A stretch of 64,000 nucleotides of DNA from Paenibacillus sp. V4I7 (lineage in GTDB: Bacteria > Bacillota > Bacilli > Paenibacillales > NBRC-103111): positions 7,114,001-7,178,000 of the forward strand of contig NZ_JAUSZD010000002.1 of the NCBI RefSeq assembly GCF_030817275.1, given 5' to 3'. Shown piece after piece: positions 36,764 to 46,476 of the stretch. Position 1 is the stretch's first letter. Every line of letters begins with the position of its first letter. Below the pieces are notes generated by a model that was given only the letters and a program-made list of their open reading frames with translations, did not search any database and was not told the DNA's origin. The translations under genes and the position numbers were made by a program.

Positions 36764-36837
36764 TGATAAGTATTTTCCAATTGCAATACTTATTTCTACT
36801 CGATTATTTTTGCATAACTTCATAGACTAAAAAAAAC

Positions 36838-36876
36838 AAAAAGCGTCCTGTGCAAGATAAGCACAAGACGCTTTTT
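36838..36876 (-). terminator. Terminator after the third S-layer gene
   Basis: AAAAAGCGTCCTGTGC and GCACAAGACGCTTTTT pair around a 7-base loop (one mismatch), with T-runs on both strands. Confidence 0.9.
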
Positions 36877-36892
36877 AAAAATCACTTATAAA

Positions 36893-39874
36893 TTAATCGA
36901 TTACCGTTACCAGTGTAGTAGCTGTTTTTCCGTTGTTAGAAATTGCTTTCAACGTAAACTCAGTTACACCTGCTCCAATTGTTACCGCACCTGTTGTTTG
37001 GTCAACAGATACCGTGCCACCTGTTACACCAGACACTGTGTATACTAGACCACCTGTCAATAGCTTGTAGCCATCGATGTTTGTACCTTTATACTCAATG
37101 CCATAGTTGTCTGTAAGCGCTAGGTCCATGATGTCATAAACCGCTGGCACTGCATCATTATCAACTGTTTTTGTTGTGTTTCCAGCAGTTAAGGAAGCCA
37201 CTGCAACAGCGTCACCTTTAACTTTTACTGATGTTGTCATGTCCTTCACTTCACCATTCGCAGCAGTAAAGGTCACTGTCACATTAGCTGTACCTGCTTT
37301 ATAACCATTTAACTTAGCTTTACCAGCTGGATCAAACGTTACTTTCAACACATTTGAATCAGAAGAAGTTACACCAACAATGCGATCTTGTGGAATCACT
37401 ACATTGTTTCCTGCATTATCTTTCGCAGTAATCTCAAGTGTTCTTCCCGTTAAAAGTGTTAATGGAGCATCTTTTTGACCCGTTGTTAACTGGGAACTAT
37501 CTAATGCTGCGTAGAGATCACTTACAGCTGTTAATGCGTAAGTTAATTCTGTGCTTGATGCTACAGTTTCAATGGATTTTGTAACTTTCTTAATTTCTTT
37601 ATCTTTTGTACGGTCGGCAGGATTTACAATCTCAACCAATTGTGCTGTAAATTCCATTTTACCAGCATCGCCGTCTGTGTTAAATACAAAGCCTTTATTG
37701 AAACCAGTAAATGCATTGCCTGAGTACTCTTGATTATTTGCGTAAACATAATCTGCATCCTGACCATCAATTGTACCGTATGCCGCTCCAGTTACCGATG
37801 TTTTCAAAGCATATTTGTTTAGAAGACCTGCTCTTCCATCCAATGTCTCACCGAACTGGTCTTTAACAACTAGTTTGAATTTAGAGTCAGCACCCAAAAT
37901 CGCTTTGGAAGCAGGGTCTGTTACAACTGTGATTGTTACAGGCTTGCGTCCTTCTTGTACTGTAAATTGTTCTGTATCGTTATTTTGAGTTTCAGAAGAG
38001 TAAATACCTACATTCAAGAACACAATACCTCTTTCAGTAGCGTCAATTGTCGCAAGTTTCAGTTGGCCTTTGTGCTCGCCACTTTCAACGATACCTGTGT
38101 TTGCTCCACCAACAGTTACTGTTGCAATTCCTGTACCTGTAGCCAATGTAGCTCCAGATGTTTGAATAGTAAATCTACCTTCTTTAGCATTCGTAACAAT
38201 ATCCTCAGCAGACAGTTTGTTTCCAGCTGCATCATATGCTACAAGTGTAATATATTTATTTGTATCCGCTTCTGCGATAGTCCCTGTATAGGGTGCAATC
38301 TCAACTTTATTTGCTACTTTTGAAGATTTAACACTTACTGTTTTTGTTGCAGATGCACTGCCTACATACGTTGTCAAAGTAAAGTCTGTATCTTTCTCTA
38401 CATTTTTAGATAGAGTTACTTTTACCTTACCCCAATCTGTAACAGCTTTATCGATTGTGAATGCATCATTGCTATACGGTGTAACAATTACTTCTGCCTT
38501 CATATCTGCAGCGCCTGTGTAATCACTTGCAATGGCATCTCCATATTGGTCAATACGTGTTACTGCAATTTCAGCTACTTCACCTTTATTCATCAATGCT
38601 TTTGCATTGTTTGGATAGCTCACATCACCTAGTTCAACTTTTGTTACATAGGGAGCAGTACCAATTTTAAATGTTTTTTGTACAGATACTGAAGAGTTTG
38701 TGAAAAATACGTTAACTGGCAATACACTAACTTCTGGTTGTGATGGATTTCCACCAACAGTAGTGGTGTCTACATTTAGCTCAAGAAGCCCTGTATCATC
38801 ATTTCTAGTCAAATTAGCTGTCGAACCGTTAACGTATGCTGTATAACTGCCACCAATGAACGATGCATTTTCGCCATATTGATTTACAGCTTTCAACTTC
38901 ATTTTAACATGATTGCTAAGGGCGATTTTCTCACTTGCATTTACGAAATCAATTTTTGTGACTTTTTCATTTTCTGCTGTAAAGTTAGCAGTTGCTTTAT
39001 CTACTGCTGCCGCGTCTAATCCAGAAAGACTTACGCTATAATTGCCTTCAGTAATTTTATAGTCAGTTAGTGTCAACACTGCTGATTTTTTATCTTCTGT
39101 AAATTTAACCGTTGATGCAACAGCAAGTGTACCTTTTGTTAGAGCAAGAGTTGCTTTTGCTGTATCTACTGGCTTGTTGAAGCTTACAGTTACTTGTTGT
39201 ACGCCAGTTGCTTTCGCGCCAGTTACAGATACTTTACCAGCTGGTACGTATTGTTGTTTCGCTTCGTATGCACCAGTCACAAGCAGATCGCGAGTTGCGT
39301 TTGTCATACCGCCGAATTTACCGTCAGTGCCATTGGAAAGAAGTTTAAGTTCAAGTGCAAGAGCTACATAGCCTTGTGCCCAACCAGAAACCGTTGTGTC
39401 TGTACCTGTTTTGCCTTTAGCTGCTGCATCTTGACCAAGAACACGAACCAAGAAAGTAGCGAGTTGTTCTTTTGTTACTTTACCAGCTGGGTTGTATTGA
39501 CCTTCAGCATAACCATCAGTTACGCCAGCTGTTTTCAAAGCTTCGATGTAAGGAAGTGCATAACCATTTGCTGCATCGGTTACACTAACGTCAGTGAATG
39601 TGGATGTTTTCAAGTCTTTGTTTACTTCAAGACCCATGATCAATGCCGCTACTTTCGCGAATTGTGCACGGTTCATTTCGTCTTTCAGACCGAAAGTTGT
39701 TTCTGTCACGCCGTCAAAAATACCAGCAGTGATCATGGCATCAAATTTCACTTTTGTTGCTGCATCCAGGTCTTTCAAGTCTGTAAAGTCAGCAGATGTT
39801 TTACCAAATGCGACGGACGAGAACATGGAAAGAGCCATAGCGGATGTAAGAACTACGGATAGTGTTTTCTTCAT
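36893..39874 (-). CDS. S-layer protein with three SLH domains, duplicate copy 2
   Basis: 993 residues, by eye identical to the product of 33628-36609 over the whole length, with at least two silent base differences in the DNA. The ribosome site, start and leader hairpin are also shared. Its own promoter and terminator make it an independent transcription unit, so the two copies should double dosage or back each other up. The 320-bp gap upstream (39875-40193) holds the promoter/leader; beyond 40047 I see nothing recognisable. Confidence 0.94.
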   Translation of the reverse strand: MKKTLSVVLTSAMALSMFSSVAFGKTSADFTDLKDLDAATKVKFDAMITAGIFDGVTETTFGLKDEMNRAQFAKVAALIMGLEVNKDLKTSTFTDVSVTDAANGYALPYIEALKTAGVTDGYAEGQYNPAGKVTKEQLATFLVRVLGQDAAAKGKTGTDTTVSGWAQGYVALALELKLLSNGTDGKFGGMTNATRDLLVTGAYEAKQQYVPAGKVSVTGAKATGVQQVTVSFNKPVDTAKATLALTKGTLAVASTVKFTEDKKSAVLTLTDYKITEGNYSVSLSGLDAAAVDKATANFTAENEKVTKIDFVNASEKIALSNHVKMKLKAVNQYGENASFIGGSYTAYVNGSTANLTRNDDTGLLELNVDTTTVGGNPSQPEVSVLPVNVFFTNSSVSVQKTFKIGTAPYVTKVELGDVSYPNNAKALMNKGEVAEIAVTRIDQYGDAIASDYTGAADMKAEVIVTPYSNDAFTIDKAVTDWGKVKVTLSKNVEKDTDFTLTTYVGSASATKTVSVKSSKVANKVEIAPYTGTIAEADTNKYITLVAYDAAGNKLSAEDIVTNAKEGRFTIQTSGATLATGTGIATVTVGGANTGIVESGEHKGQLKLATIDATERGIVFLNVGIYSSETQNNDTEQFTVQEGRKPVTITVVTDPASKAILGADSKFKLVVKDQFGETLDGRAGLLNKYALKTSVTGAAYGTIDGQDADYVYANNQEYSGNAFTGFNKGFVFNTDGDAGKMEFTAQLVEIVNPADRTKDKEIKKVTKSIETVASSTELTYALTAVSDLYAALDSSQLTTGQKDAPLTLLTGRTLEITAKDNAGNNVVIPQDRIVGVTSSDSNVLKVTFDPAGKAKLNGYKAGTANVTVTFTAANGEVKDMTTSVKVKGDAVAVASLTAGNTTKTVDNDAVPAVYDIMDLALTDNYGIEYKGTNIDGYKLLTGGLVYTVSGVTGGTVSVDQTTGAVTIGAGVTEFTLKAISNNGKTATTLVTVID

Positions 39875-39962
39875 AAAGGTTTGTTTCCTCCTAATATTTT
39901 TTAAGTTTTTGTTATAAAAACTTATAACCAACGGGGCGACAGTTGAATCAAGGCATGACTCT

Positions 39963-40028
39963 ATGTAGCTTCGCGTCTATCACCTTGGCTACATGGATTA
40001 GTATACGTGACTGTATGCATAATTTCAT
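39963..40028 (-). promoter_or_regulatory. Promoter and 5'-terminal hairpin of S-layer copy 2
   Basis: Minus strand -35 ATGAAA (40028-40023), 17 bp, -10 TATACT (40005-40000), and hairpin ATGTAGC (39994-39988)/GCTACAT (39969-39963) starting at about +1. The leader would be about 120 bases. Confidence 0.6.
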
Positions 40029-40193
40029 TGATAAGTATTTTCCAATTAAATCGATTTAATAGTAAAAAACCTATCACCTCTTGTACAAATTTTATCTACT
40101 TAATAAACTTATAGTTTTATTGTGAAGTAAATAAGTAGAGAAGCTGAGTGCCAGCTAAAAACTAGCTTAAATAAACCTGAATAGTTTCCATGC

Positions 40194-40227
40194 AAAAAAG
40201 ACTGCATCCGATAAATCGGACACAGCC
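40194..40227 (-). terminator. Rho-independent terminator after the frameshifted SLH gene
   Basis: Minus strand GGCTGTGTCCGA and TCGGATGCAGTC pair (12 bp with wobbles), 4-base loop, then six Ts. Confidence 0.88.
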
Positions 40228-40239
40228 TTTTTTTATTAT

Positions 40240-43200
40240 TTACTTAGGTAACTTCCCACTTTGTTGCATTACACGGTATACAATTGCTGCCGCCTGAGCT
40301 CTGGTCATGTTTCCTCTCGGATCAAAGCTGAACGTATCTTTCTTTTGACCTGCAACTGGAACGTTTTTTATCCCATCCATGTAGCCTGACTTTACAACTG
40401 CTTCAATAGAAGGCATAGCGTAAGTACTCATTGTGGTATCATCTGCGTCTGTGAACTGCTTTTTCAGATTAGCCATTGATTTGTCTACATCAGCAGCTAA
40501 CTTCATATTTGCAGCACGAGCAATCATAACAGCAGCATCTTCTCGAGTAATTGTGTTATTAGGTAAAAATAAACCGTTAGAGTTTCCTCTGACAATACCG
40601 GTTCGCGCCCCAGCTTCAATATGCATGAAATCGAATAAACTACTGCTGTTTGGTAGACCAAGACCTCTACGAACATCCGCAAATGTCCCTTGGAAATTAG
40701 GGTTTGTAGGGTCGTTAGTATGGTAAGTTGAATCTTCATTTATTAAAGGTACATCAAAACCTTTGACAAGTAACGTTACAAACTCACCACGAGTAATTGC
40801 ATCATTAGGTAGGTATTGTCCGGTAGTCTTATTGTTCATTACACCTTTAGAATATAGTACATCCAAGTAATCACGAGCCCAATCATGTGAGGTAACATCA
40901 TTAAAGCTGTTATCCATATACATGACCTGGAAATAGCCAAAGCTTTCTACGGGGACTTTAATTGAATGAGCTTTCGCATCTACTACCCCGCCAATGTTCT
41001 TCCAACCTACATATTGATTACCACTACCGCTTGGGTCTAAGAATGTGCCGTATTGGTATACAGTGATATATTTCCATGAATCATTTCTAATCTCTGGATC
41101 ATATTCCAGAGTTAATGTACCAGACTGTGTAGGTATCACTAGATTTTTAATATATCTGGAATAGAAACTGGTTTCGCCCGGTCCCGGTAAGGATGGAGAT
41201 GGGAGATTTCCACTACCTTGTAGCGCAGCTTTCAATGAATCATTCGTATCCGCAGCTGAAAGATCAATAGTGCCACCATCTACCCAGAAAAGCTTACTTG
41301 CCGGTCTGAAACGTCCTGTAGGCTCCTGTAAGAATCGCATTCCAGCTTGTGTTTCAGAAGCTTTGTCTACGCGGCCATCGTCTTGATTGGCGATTCCAAA
41401 TACCAGCTTACGATCTGATGTAATGAATTGTTCTTTAGCAGTTCTGTCGTTACGCATCAATTTTGTATCTTTTGGGAACACCAACTGAAGATCTCCGTTA
41501 AACACACTCAACTTAGAGGCAATGTTAGTTCTATATTGAGCTCCTTCAATAGGTGTGTTTTGATTCATTAGGATGAAACTACCCTTGACTTTATTAGGCC
41601 CGCGTGTAATTTCAAAGGTGATAGCGTTCTTTCCTGCCTTTAGATTAGCCGCTTCGTATCTAAAGATTCCAGGAGAAGTTTGTGTTGCTCCAACCTTACC
41701 AAACATCACAGTGTCAGCACCATCAGCTTGAATAATCACAGTCTGATAGTTCGTGTTAACGTTAGCTTGATCTATTTTGTCTGCATTCTTTACGAAATTG
41801 CTTGGTTGAACAAGAATGTAACTAACAGGTTGTTTTGTAATTGTAATCATTTTACTTGTCGTACGTCCTGACGCATTCTTAGCTACAATTTCAAATACAT
41901 AATCTCCGTACTTATCCATTGTGTAAGAGGTTGTAGTGAAATCATATTTATACGCTTTACCATCAACCGATACTTCTTGTTTGGCCCCAAGTGCGACCAA
42001 TGTCGGTGGTGTCGCACTTGCACCTGATGGAGTTTTTCTTAGATATAAAATAGCTTCTGAGTTTAACTCAGCATTTCTAAGAGTTCCTGTGAGCTGAAGT
42101 GTGCTTGAAGAAGTCAAATATGCGCCTGTTGTATCGCCATCGGTGTATGGCGTTAAGTTGATATTAGGAATCAATTTCTCGATTAACGGCGCATAATCAC
42201 TAAGAACAAAAATGTCGTAGTTGGTTTGCGTGACAAGTACTTTTGTGCCACTAGGCTTTAGGTAAAGTGAGAACTTGATCGTTTTCTTTCCGTCTTCATT
42301 GAATAATGCGCTGAATTTAGCTCCCTCTGCCGCACCAAACAATGCAACTATAGCACCCTCAGTTACCGTAAAGTTGCCATTAGCATCAATTAGAGAACCA
42401 GTAGCAGGTGCTAGTTGAGTCAAAGGGATATTTACATCATTTACGGATAATTCCACTAGCGGATAGTTTGCTGCAGGAAGATTAACGATCTTACCTGTGA
42501 TACAAGGTCCACCTACTCCACCGCAAACTAATTCACCTTTACTCTTAACTACTTTCCCATTGTATAAATTGTTAACTATAACATAAGGTGCCCCAGATAT
42601 ATTTAAACTGTACACCTTTTTACCTGCGAGATTAGCCGTAGTAGCATCTTTTGGTATAACTGTCATAGTCGTAAGACCATCAGTAAGATCATGCAAGTCG
42701 ATAGCTGTTCTATAAATACCACTACCAGTAAAAGTTTCAGTAACCGGATAATCCCCATTTCCTGAATAGCCTGGGATATTTACATTTACGTACTTTGTAT
42801 TGACATTAGCATAGATATTAAGTCTGGCTGGGAATTCATTAATTTGGCTTGTACCTTGCTCGCTTAATTTAACCTCAAACTTTGTCCCGCCACTAGGATT
42901 GAACTCTTGAGCCACATTGTCCAAATAAGGCTTATTGGGATTTGTATAATTAAATATATATATAGTTGGGATATTAGGGTTCCCCGTGGCCGTAACAAGT
43001 TTGACTTCAATTTGCTGAGAAGTTGCACTTTGGGATAATGGCAAATCTACACTTAATTGATATGTATTATAGGCTGTTGTATCCGCTGTTTGTGTAACTA
43101 CTGGATTAATTGCAGACCCATCAGATAGAGTGCCTGTTACCTTGCTTACTGGAGTAGCACTTCCAAACGTATAACGGAAACTCGCTCCGCCTGCGATACT

Positions 43201-44134
43201 AATATCAGCATATACGTAATCTGTGACACCTGCTGTTATGTTGCCCTTACTATTTTTAATGTCCGCAGTAAAAGTAATATCTTTTAGTGTAGCACTCTGA
43301 AGTGTAGGTTCAGTGATTAGCTTTCGGTCGGCTGAAGTAGCTTCACCCAAGAATCTTATATTCCCGTTATAAGCAAAACCCAAGCCATTATCATACTTAA
43401 ACATTCTACTTGTAGTGTAGTAGTTGGTAGGGTTTTTTGGAAATAAACTGAATCTGATTATCCCCTGGTTTCAAAGCTATGTCTGTTACTCTCCCCGTAT
43501 TCGTTAAAAAGGTGAAAATACCGTTGGAAAAATTGGAAGCTTCAAAAGTAGCGCCGTTCACGATAGCATTTACTTGATAAGCATTGTTAGCATTACCTGT
43601 AATATTAACATTGGTATAAGGCCCGGAGGTCGGGAACATACCACCTTCAGTAAATATGTCATCGTTAATTTTCAAGTTTGTAATGTTTGAAACAGGCGTG
43701 AAATAGGCCCACCCAGGTAATGATGGGATGCTGGAAGAACTCTCGAATTTTACAACAACTCTATTTAAACCCTCTGTGAGTTCTACATTTTGAAAAGTAA
43801 TCTGGTTGTTATTATTCGGATTTAAAATTGGGCGATTCGTTCGATTCGGAGTCGTGATCCCCGTAGTAACATTCGAAATCTCATAGTAAATCTCCGAAAT
43901 TTGATCTTGAGGGATTCCATTAATGTCCACGCTCAATGAAATTGGATTTGTTGTAAATCGTTGAATTGAAGCATCAACCAATGGGTCCGCTGCCGTAGGA
44001 TCCGTATGCACATATAAATTAGTAATATTCAAAACCGGCGCAGCTGAAGCTGTCATTGGGGGCAACAGAGCGAGTAGCATCGTGATCAATAAGCTTATGC
44101 TAATCCACTTATTTCTTATTTGCTTGATTTTCAA
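40240..44134 (-). pseudogene. Large SLH surface protein, split by a one-base frameshift
   Basis: Two abutting frames form one gene. The first (to 43406) encodes a signal peptide and about 240 residues of Ig-like sequence; the second continues to 40240 and ends in three SLH domains (about the last 190 residues). The first frame breaks right after an A6 run (plus-strand T6 at 43433-43438). With five As the reading continues smoothly (KNPTNYYTTSRMFK), giving about 1297 residues. The start is a TTG at 44134, eight bases after AGGAGG. It may be a true null allele, a phase-variable run, transcriptional slippage or a sequencing error. Confidence 0.88.
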
Positions 44135-44291
44135 AACTAGTTCCTCCTTATGTAATCTAAATGTTGTTAGGTTCGCCATAGTTTAAGTATTATCTTCATT
44201 TTACTTGCTAGATTTCGACAATCCCTCCCATATTCTTCTATCATTCCACAAGATTAGACGCAGCTAATAGACAAAAGTTCTCGTACTTTAC

Positions 44292-44319
44292 TTATCGGTC
44301 GCAACAAAGGAAATGTTTA
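44292..44319 (-). promoter_or_regulatory. SigD-like promoter of the large SLH gene
   Basis: Minus strand TAAA (44319-44316), 16 bp, ACCGATAA (44299-44292), against TAAA / GCCGATAA: one base off. It would give a leader of about 150 bases. No better SigA promoter was found in this gap. Confidence 0.55.
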
Positions 44320-44344
44320 GAGGAGAACAAAAATCCTGAAATGC

Positions 44345-44372
44345 AAAAAAAATCCAACCCGAAGGTTGGATT
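44345..44372 (-). terminator. Rho-independent terminator after tagO
   Basis: AATCCAACC and GGTTGGATT, a perfect 9-bp stem with a UUCG-type tetraloop on the minus strand, followed by T6. Confidence 0.93.
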
Positions 44373-44385
44373 CCAATTTTATCGC

Positions 44386-45495
44386 TTATTTACCCATTCT
44401 ATCGCTCTGAACTTGCTTGCCTACAAGCCTCTGAAGAAAGTTCAGCACCGGTTTACGGCTCTTACTGATGATACCAATCGCTTCAGCTCCGACTAGCATA
44501 ACTAGGAAGAGAGCCACGATGATCATGATAAGACCCCAAGTGGAATCTTGGGAGATAAAGACTGAGCAGATCACCGCGCTGCCGCCGAAGATGGAGGCAA
44601 TTCCGTAGATGATCAGTACGCTTGTACGATGACTGAATCCGAGCTGCAGCAAACAGTGGTGCAGATGGCTTTTATCCGGTGCAGAGATCGGTAATTTATT
44701 GACATAACGACGCATGATTGCAAAGAAGGTATCGGATAAGGGCACGCCTAGAATCATAATAGGAATTAAAAGTGAAACAACGGCTGCTTGCTTAAAGCCA
44801 AGAATCGATAGTGTTGCTAAAGCAAAGCCTAGGAACAAGGCGCCGGAGTCGCCCATGAAGATTTTGGCCGGATGGAAGTTATAGAACATGAAGCCTATGA
44901 TACTACCTAGTAAAATGACGCATAGTAAAATTACGGTAACATTACCCATCATAAGAGCAAGAATTAGAATAGTAGTTGTAGCAATACCCGACACGCCTGC
45001 TGACAAGCCATCTAAGCCGTCAATCAAGTTAATCGCATTGGAAACACCGACGATCCATAATATCGTAATCGGAATACTTAGCCAGCCAATTGGCAGGTTG
45101 GTCGTTCCGAAAGGAATGTTAACGAGTTCGATCTTAAGACCAAAGGAGACAACGATGCAAGCGGCAATCAGTTGCCCGAGCAGTTTCCATTTGGGAGATA
45201 GTTGATAACGATCATCCAAGGCACCCGTGACGACAATCACAAAGCCTCCGATTAGCAACCCAAATGCGGCATTGGAGTTAACGGCATCAAGTGCTGGAGA
45301 GACGACGAAATAAGCTCCGACGAATGCAAGGAATATCGCTAATCCTCCAAGACGCGGCATTATTCGGGTATGTACCTTACGATGGTTAGGGGCATCAACG
45401 GCTCCTACCCAGAAGGCAAATTTTTTGACTAGGGGTGTCAGCAGCAGCGCCATTAAGCACGCAGCGATAAACCCAATCGCATATAATCCATACAT
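44386..45495 (-). CDS. tagO: Undecaprenyl-phosphate GlcNAc-1-phosphate transferase
   Basis: The membrane enzyme that starts wall teichoic acid or secondary polymer synthesis by loading GlcNAc-1-P on undecaprenyl phosphate. About 369 residues with some ten membrane helices. Family motifs: GALDDRYQLSPKWK (Mg-binding DD), NAINLIDGLDGLSAG, FMGDSGALFLG, and the HLHH loop. ATG 45495 lies about 13 bases after AGGAG; the open frame extends 25 codons further without better support. It probably supplies the linkage unit that TagA extends. Confidence 0.94.
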   Translation of the reverse strand: MYGLYAIGFIAACLMALLLTPLVKKFAFWVGAVDAPNHRKVHTRIMPRLGGLAIFLAFVGAYFVVSPALDAVNSNAAFGLLIGGFVIVVTGALDDRYQLSPKWKLLGQLIAACIVVSFGLKIELVNIPFGTTNLPIGWLSIPITILWIVGVSNAINLIDGLDGLSAGVSGIATTTILILALMMGNVTVILLCVILLGSIIGFMFYNFHPAKIFMGDSGALFLGFALATLSILGFKQAAVVSLLIPIMILGVPLSDTFFAIMRRYVNKLPISAPDKSHLHHCLLQLGFSHRTSVLIIYGIASIFGGSAVICSVFISQDSTWGLIMIIVALFLVMLVGAEAIGIISKSRKPVLNFLQRLVGKQVQSDRMGK

Positions 45496-45627
45496 GTCTT
45501 CTTCACAGCTCCTCTTGTCTTGGGTGGCAGGTAATCCGCCGAAATGAATTATACTCCCATTTGCCCACAAATACCACTGCTAAATTCATCTGAAATGACC
45601 GTTTTCAGCCAATTTTCATAAATATTC

Positions 45628-46416
45628 TCATGGTTTGGTGACTTTTTCTTTGTCACGCATCACTTTCAATGCGAATTTCGGGAGTAGAAGCATTCGTTTG
45701 TAACGCCAAGGCTCCTGCATCAGGCGGTAAAACCATTCAAGACGTAGTTTTTGAAATAAAACGGGTGCTCGTTTTAGCTTGCCCGAAAGAACATCAAAAC
45801 TTCCCCCAACACCCATCATGACCGGGACACCGATCTGTTGTTTGTATTTCCCAATCCAAGGCTCTTGATTAGCAGCAGATCTTCCTACGAATAGGAGGTC
45901 CGGAGCTGCATCCACGATATCTTGAATCACTTCAGCATCCTGCTCGTCTTTAAAATATCCGTCACGTACACCAACCAGCTTTACCCGCGGATAGGCGGTA
46001 CGAAGCTTCTCAGCTGCAGCTTGGATAACCTCATTGGAAGCTCCAAGTAAGTATACTTTCCAACCTTTCGACTCTCCGACTTTCATCAGCTCATGGATCA
46101 AATCATAGCCGGGAACCCGTTCTACAACTGGCTCACCTACATATTTAGCTGCCCAGACGACACCTGTACCATCAGGAACGATGAGTTCAGCGCGCTGCAT
46201 CATGCTCAGATAAGCAGGATCATCTTGCGCAGCCATGACCATAATGGGATTGGCGGTAATGACCTGATGGGGTTGTCTTTGTTCAATAGCGTTCGTAAGG
46301 TAAGCTACGGTTTGGTCCATACTCATTTTGGAGATGGGTACTCCGTAGATGCGAACTTTGGGTATTGCGTTCGCAGATGCGACCTTAGACTGTATCGTTG
46401 TTGATGTTGAACTCAT
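45628..46416 (-). CDS. WecG/TagA/CpsF family glycosyltransferase (GT26)
   Basis: A 262-residue membrane-associated glycosyltransferase that adds ManNAc-type sugar to lipid-linked GlcNAc. Landmarks: ITANPIMVMAAQ, the catalytic-region PDGTGVVWAAKY, and the C-terminal basic appendage (YRLMQEPWRYKRM). The usual GSPKQE.W motif reads GRSAANQEPW: the Gln-Glu and Trp are kept but the Pro-Lys are replaced. It lies between tagO and csaB, which suggests the secondary wall polymer as product. Confidence 0.9.
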   Translation of the reverse strand: MSSTSTTIQSKVASANAIPKVRIYGVPISKMSMDQTVAYLTNAIEQRQPHQVITANPIMVMAAQDDPAYLSMMQRAELIVPDGTGVVWAAKYVGEPVVERVPGYDLIHELMKVGESKGWKVYLLGASNEVIQAAAEKLRTAYPRVKLVGVRDGYFKDEQDAEVIQDIVDAAPDLLFVGRSAANQEPWIGKYKQQIGVPVMMGVGGSFDVLSGKLKRAPVLFQKLRLEWFYRLMQEPWRYKRMLLLPKFALKVMRDKEKVTKP

Positions 46417-46476
46417 AGATATCTCTTCCTTTAATTGACGTTGGAAATCGGATTTTGGTTGCTTTTTTATTCTTTC

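Larger units (their letters stand above)
33619..36782. repeat. Tandem duplication, copy 1
   Basis: Covers one S-layer gene with about 170 bp upstream. The same sequence recurs 3265 bp further on (36884-40047). Differences I found: one third-position base in the gene body (33743 region), the last sense codon (GAC versus GAT), and two bases in the leader. Homology stops sharply at 36782/40047, while the terminators downstream of the stop codons have diverged. Confidence 0.92.
36884..40047. repeat. Tandem duplication, copy 2
   Basis: Second copy of the 3.16-kb unit described at 33619-36782, in the same orientation, with about 100 bp of less similar DNA between the copies. Confidence 0.92.

Noticed and set aside
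33619-40047. Duplication as an assembly artefact
   Set aside because: The copies differ in silent sites, leaders and terminators, and the flanks diverge, which a simple collapse or repeat error would not produce. Long reads are still the proper test.
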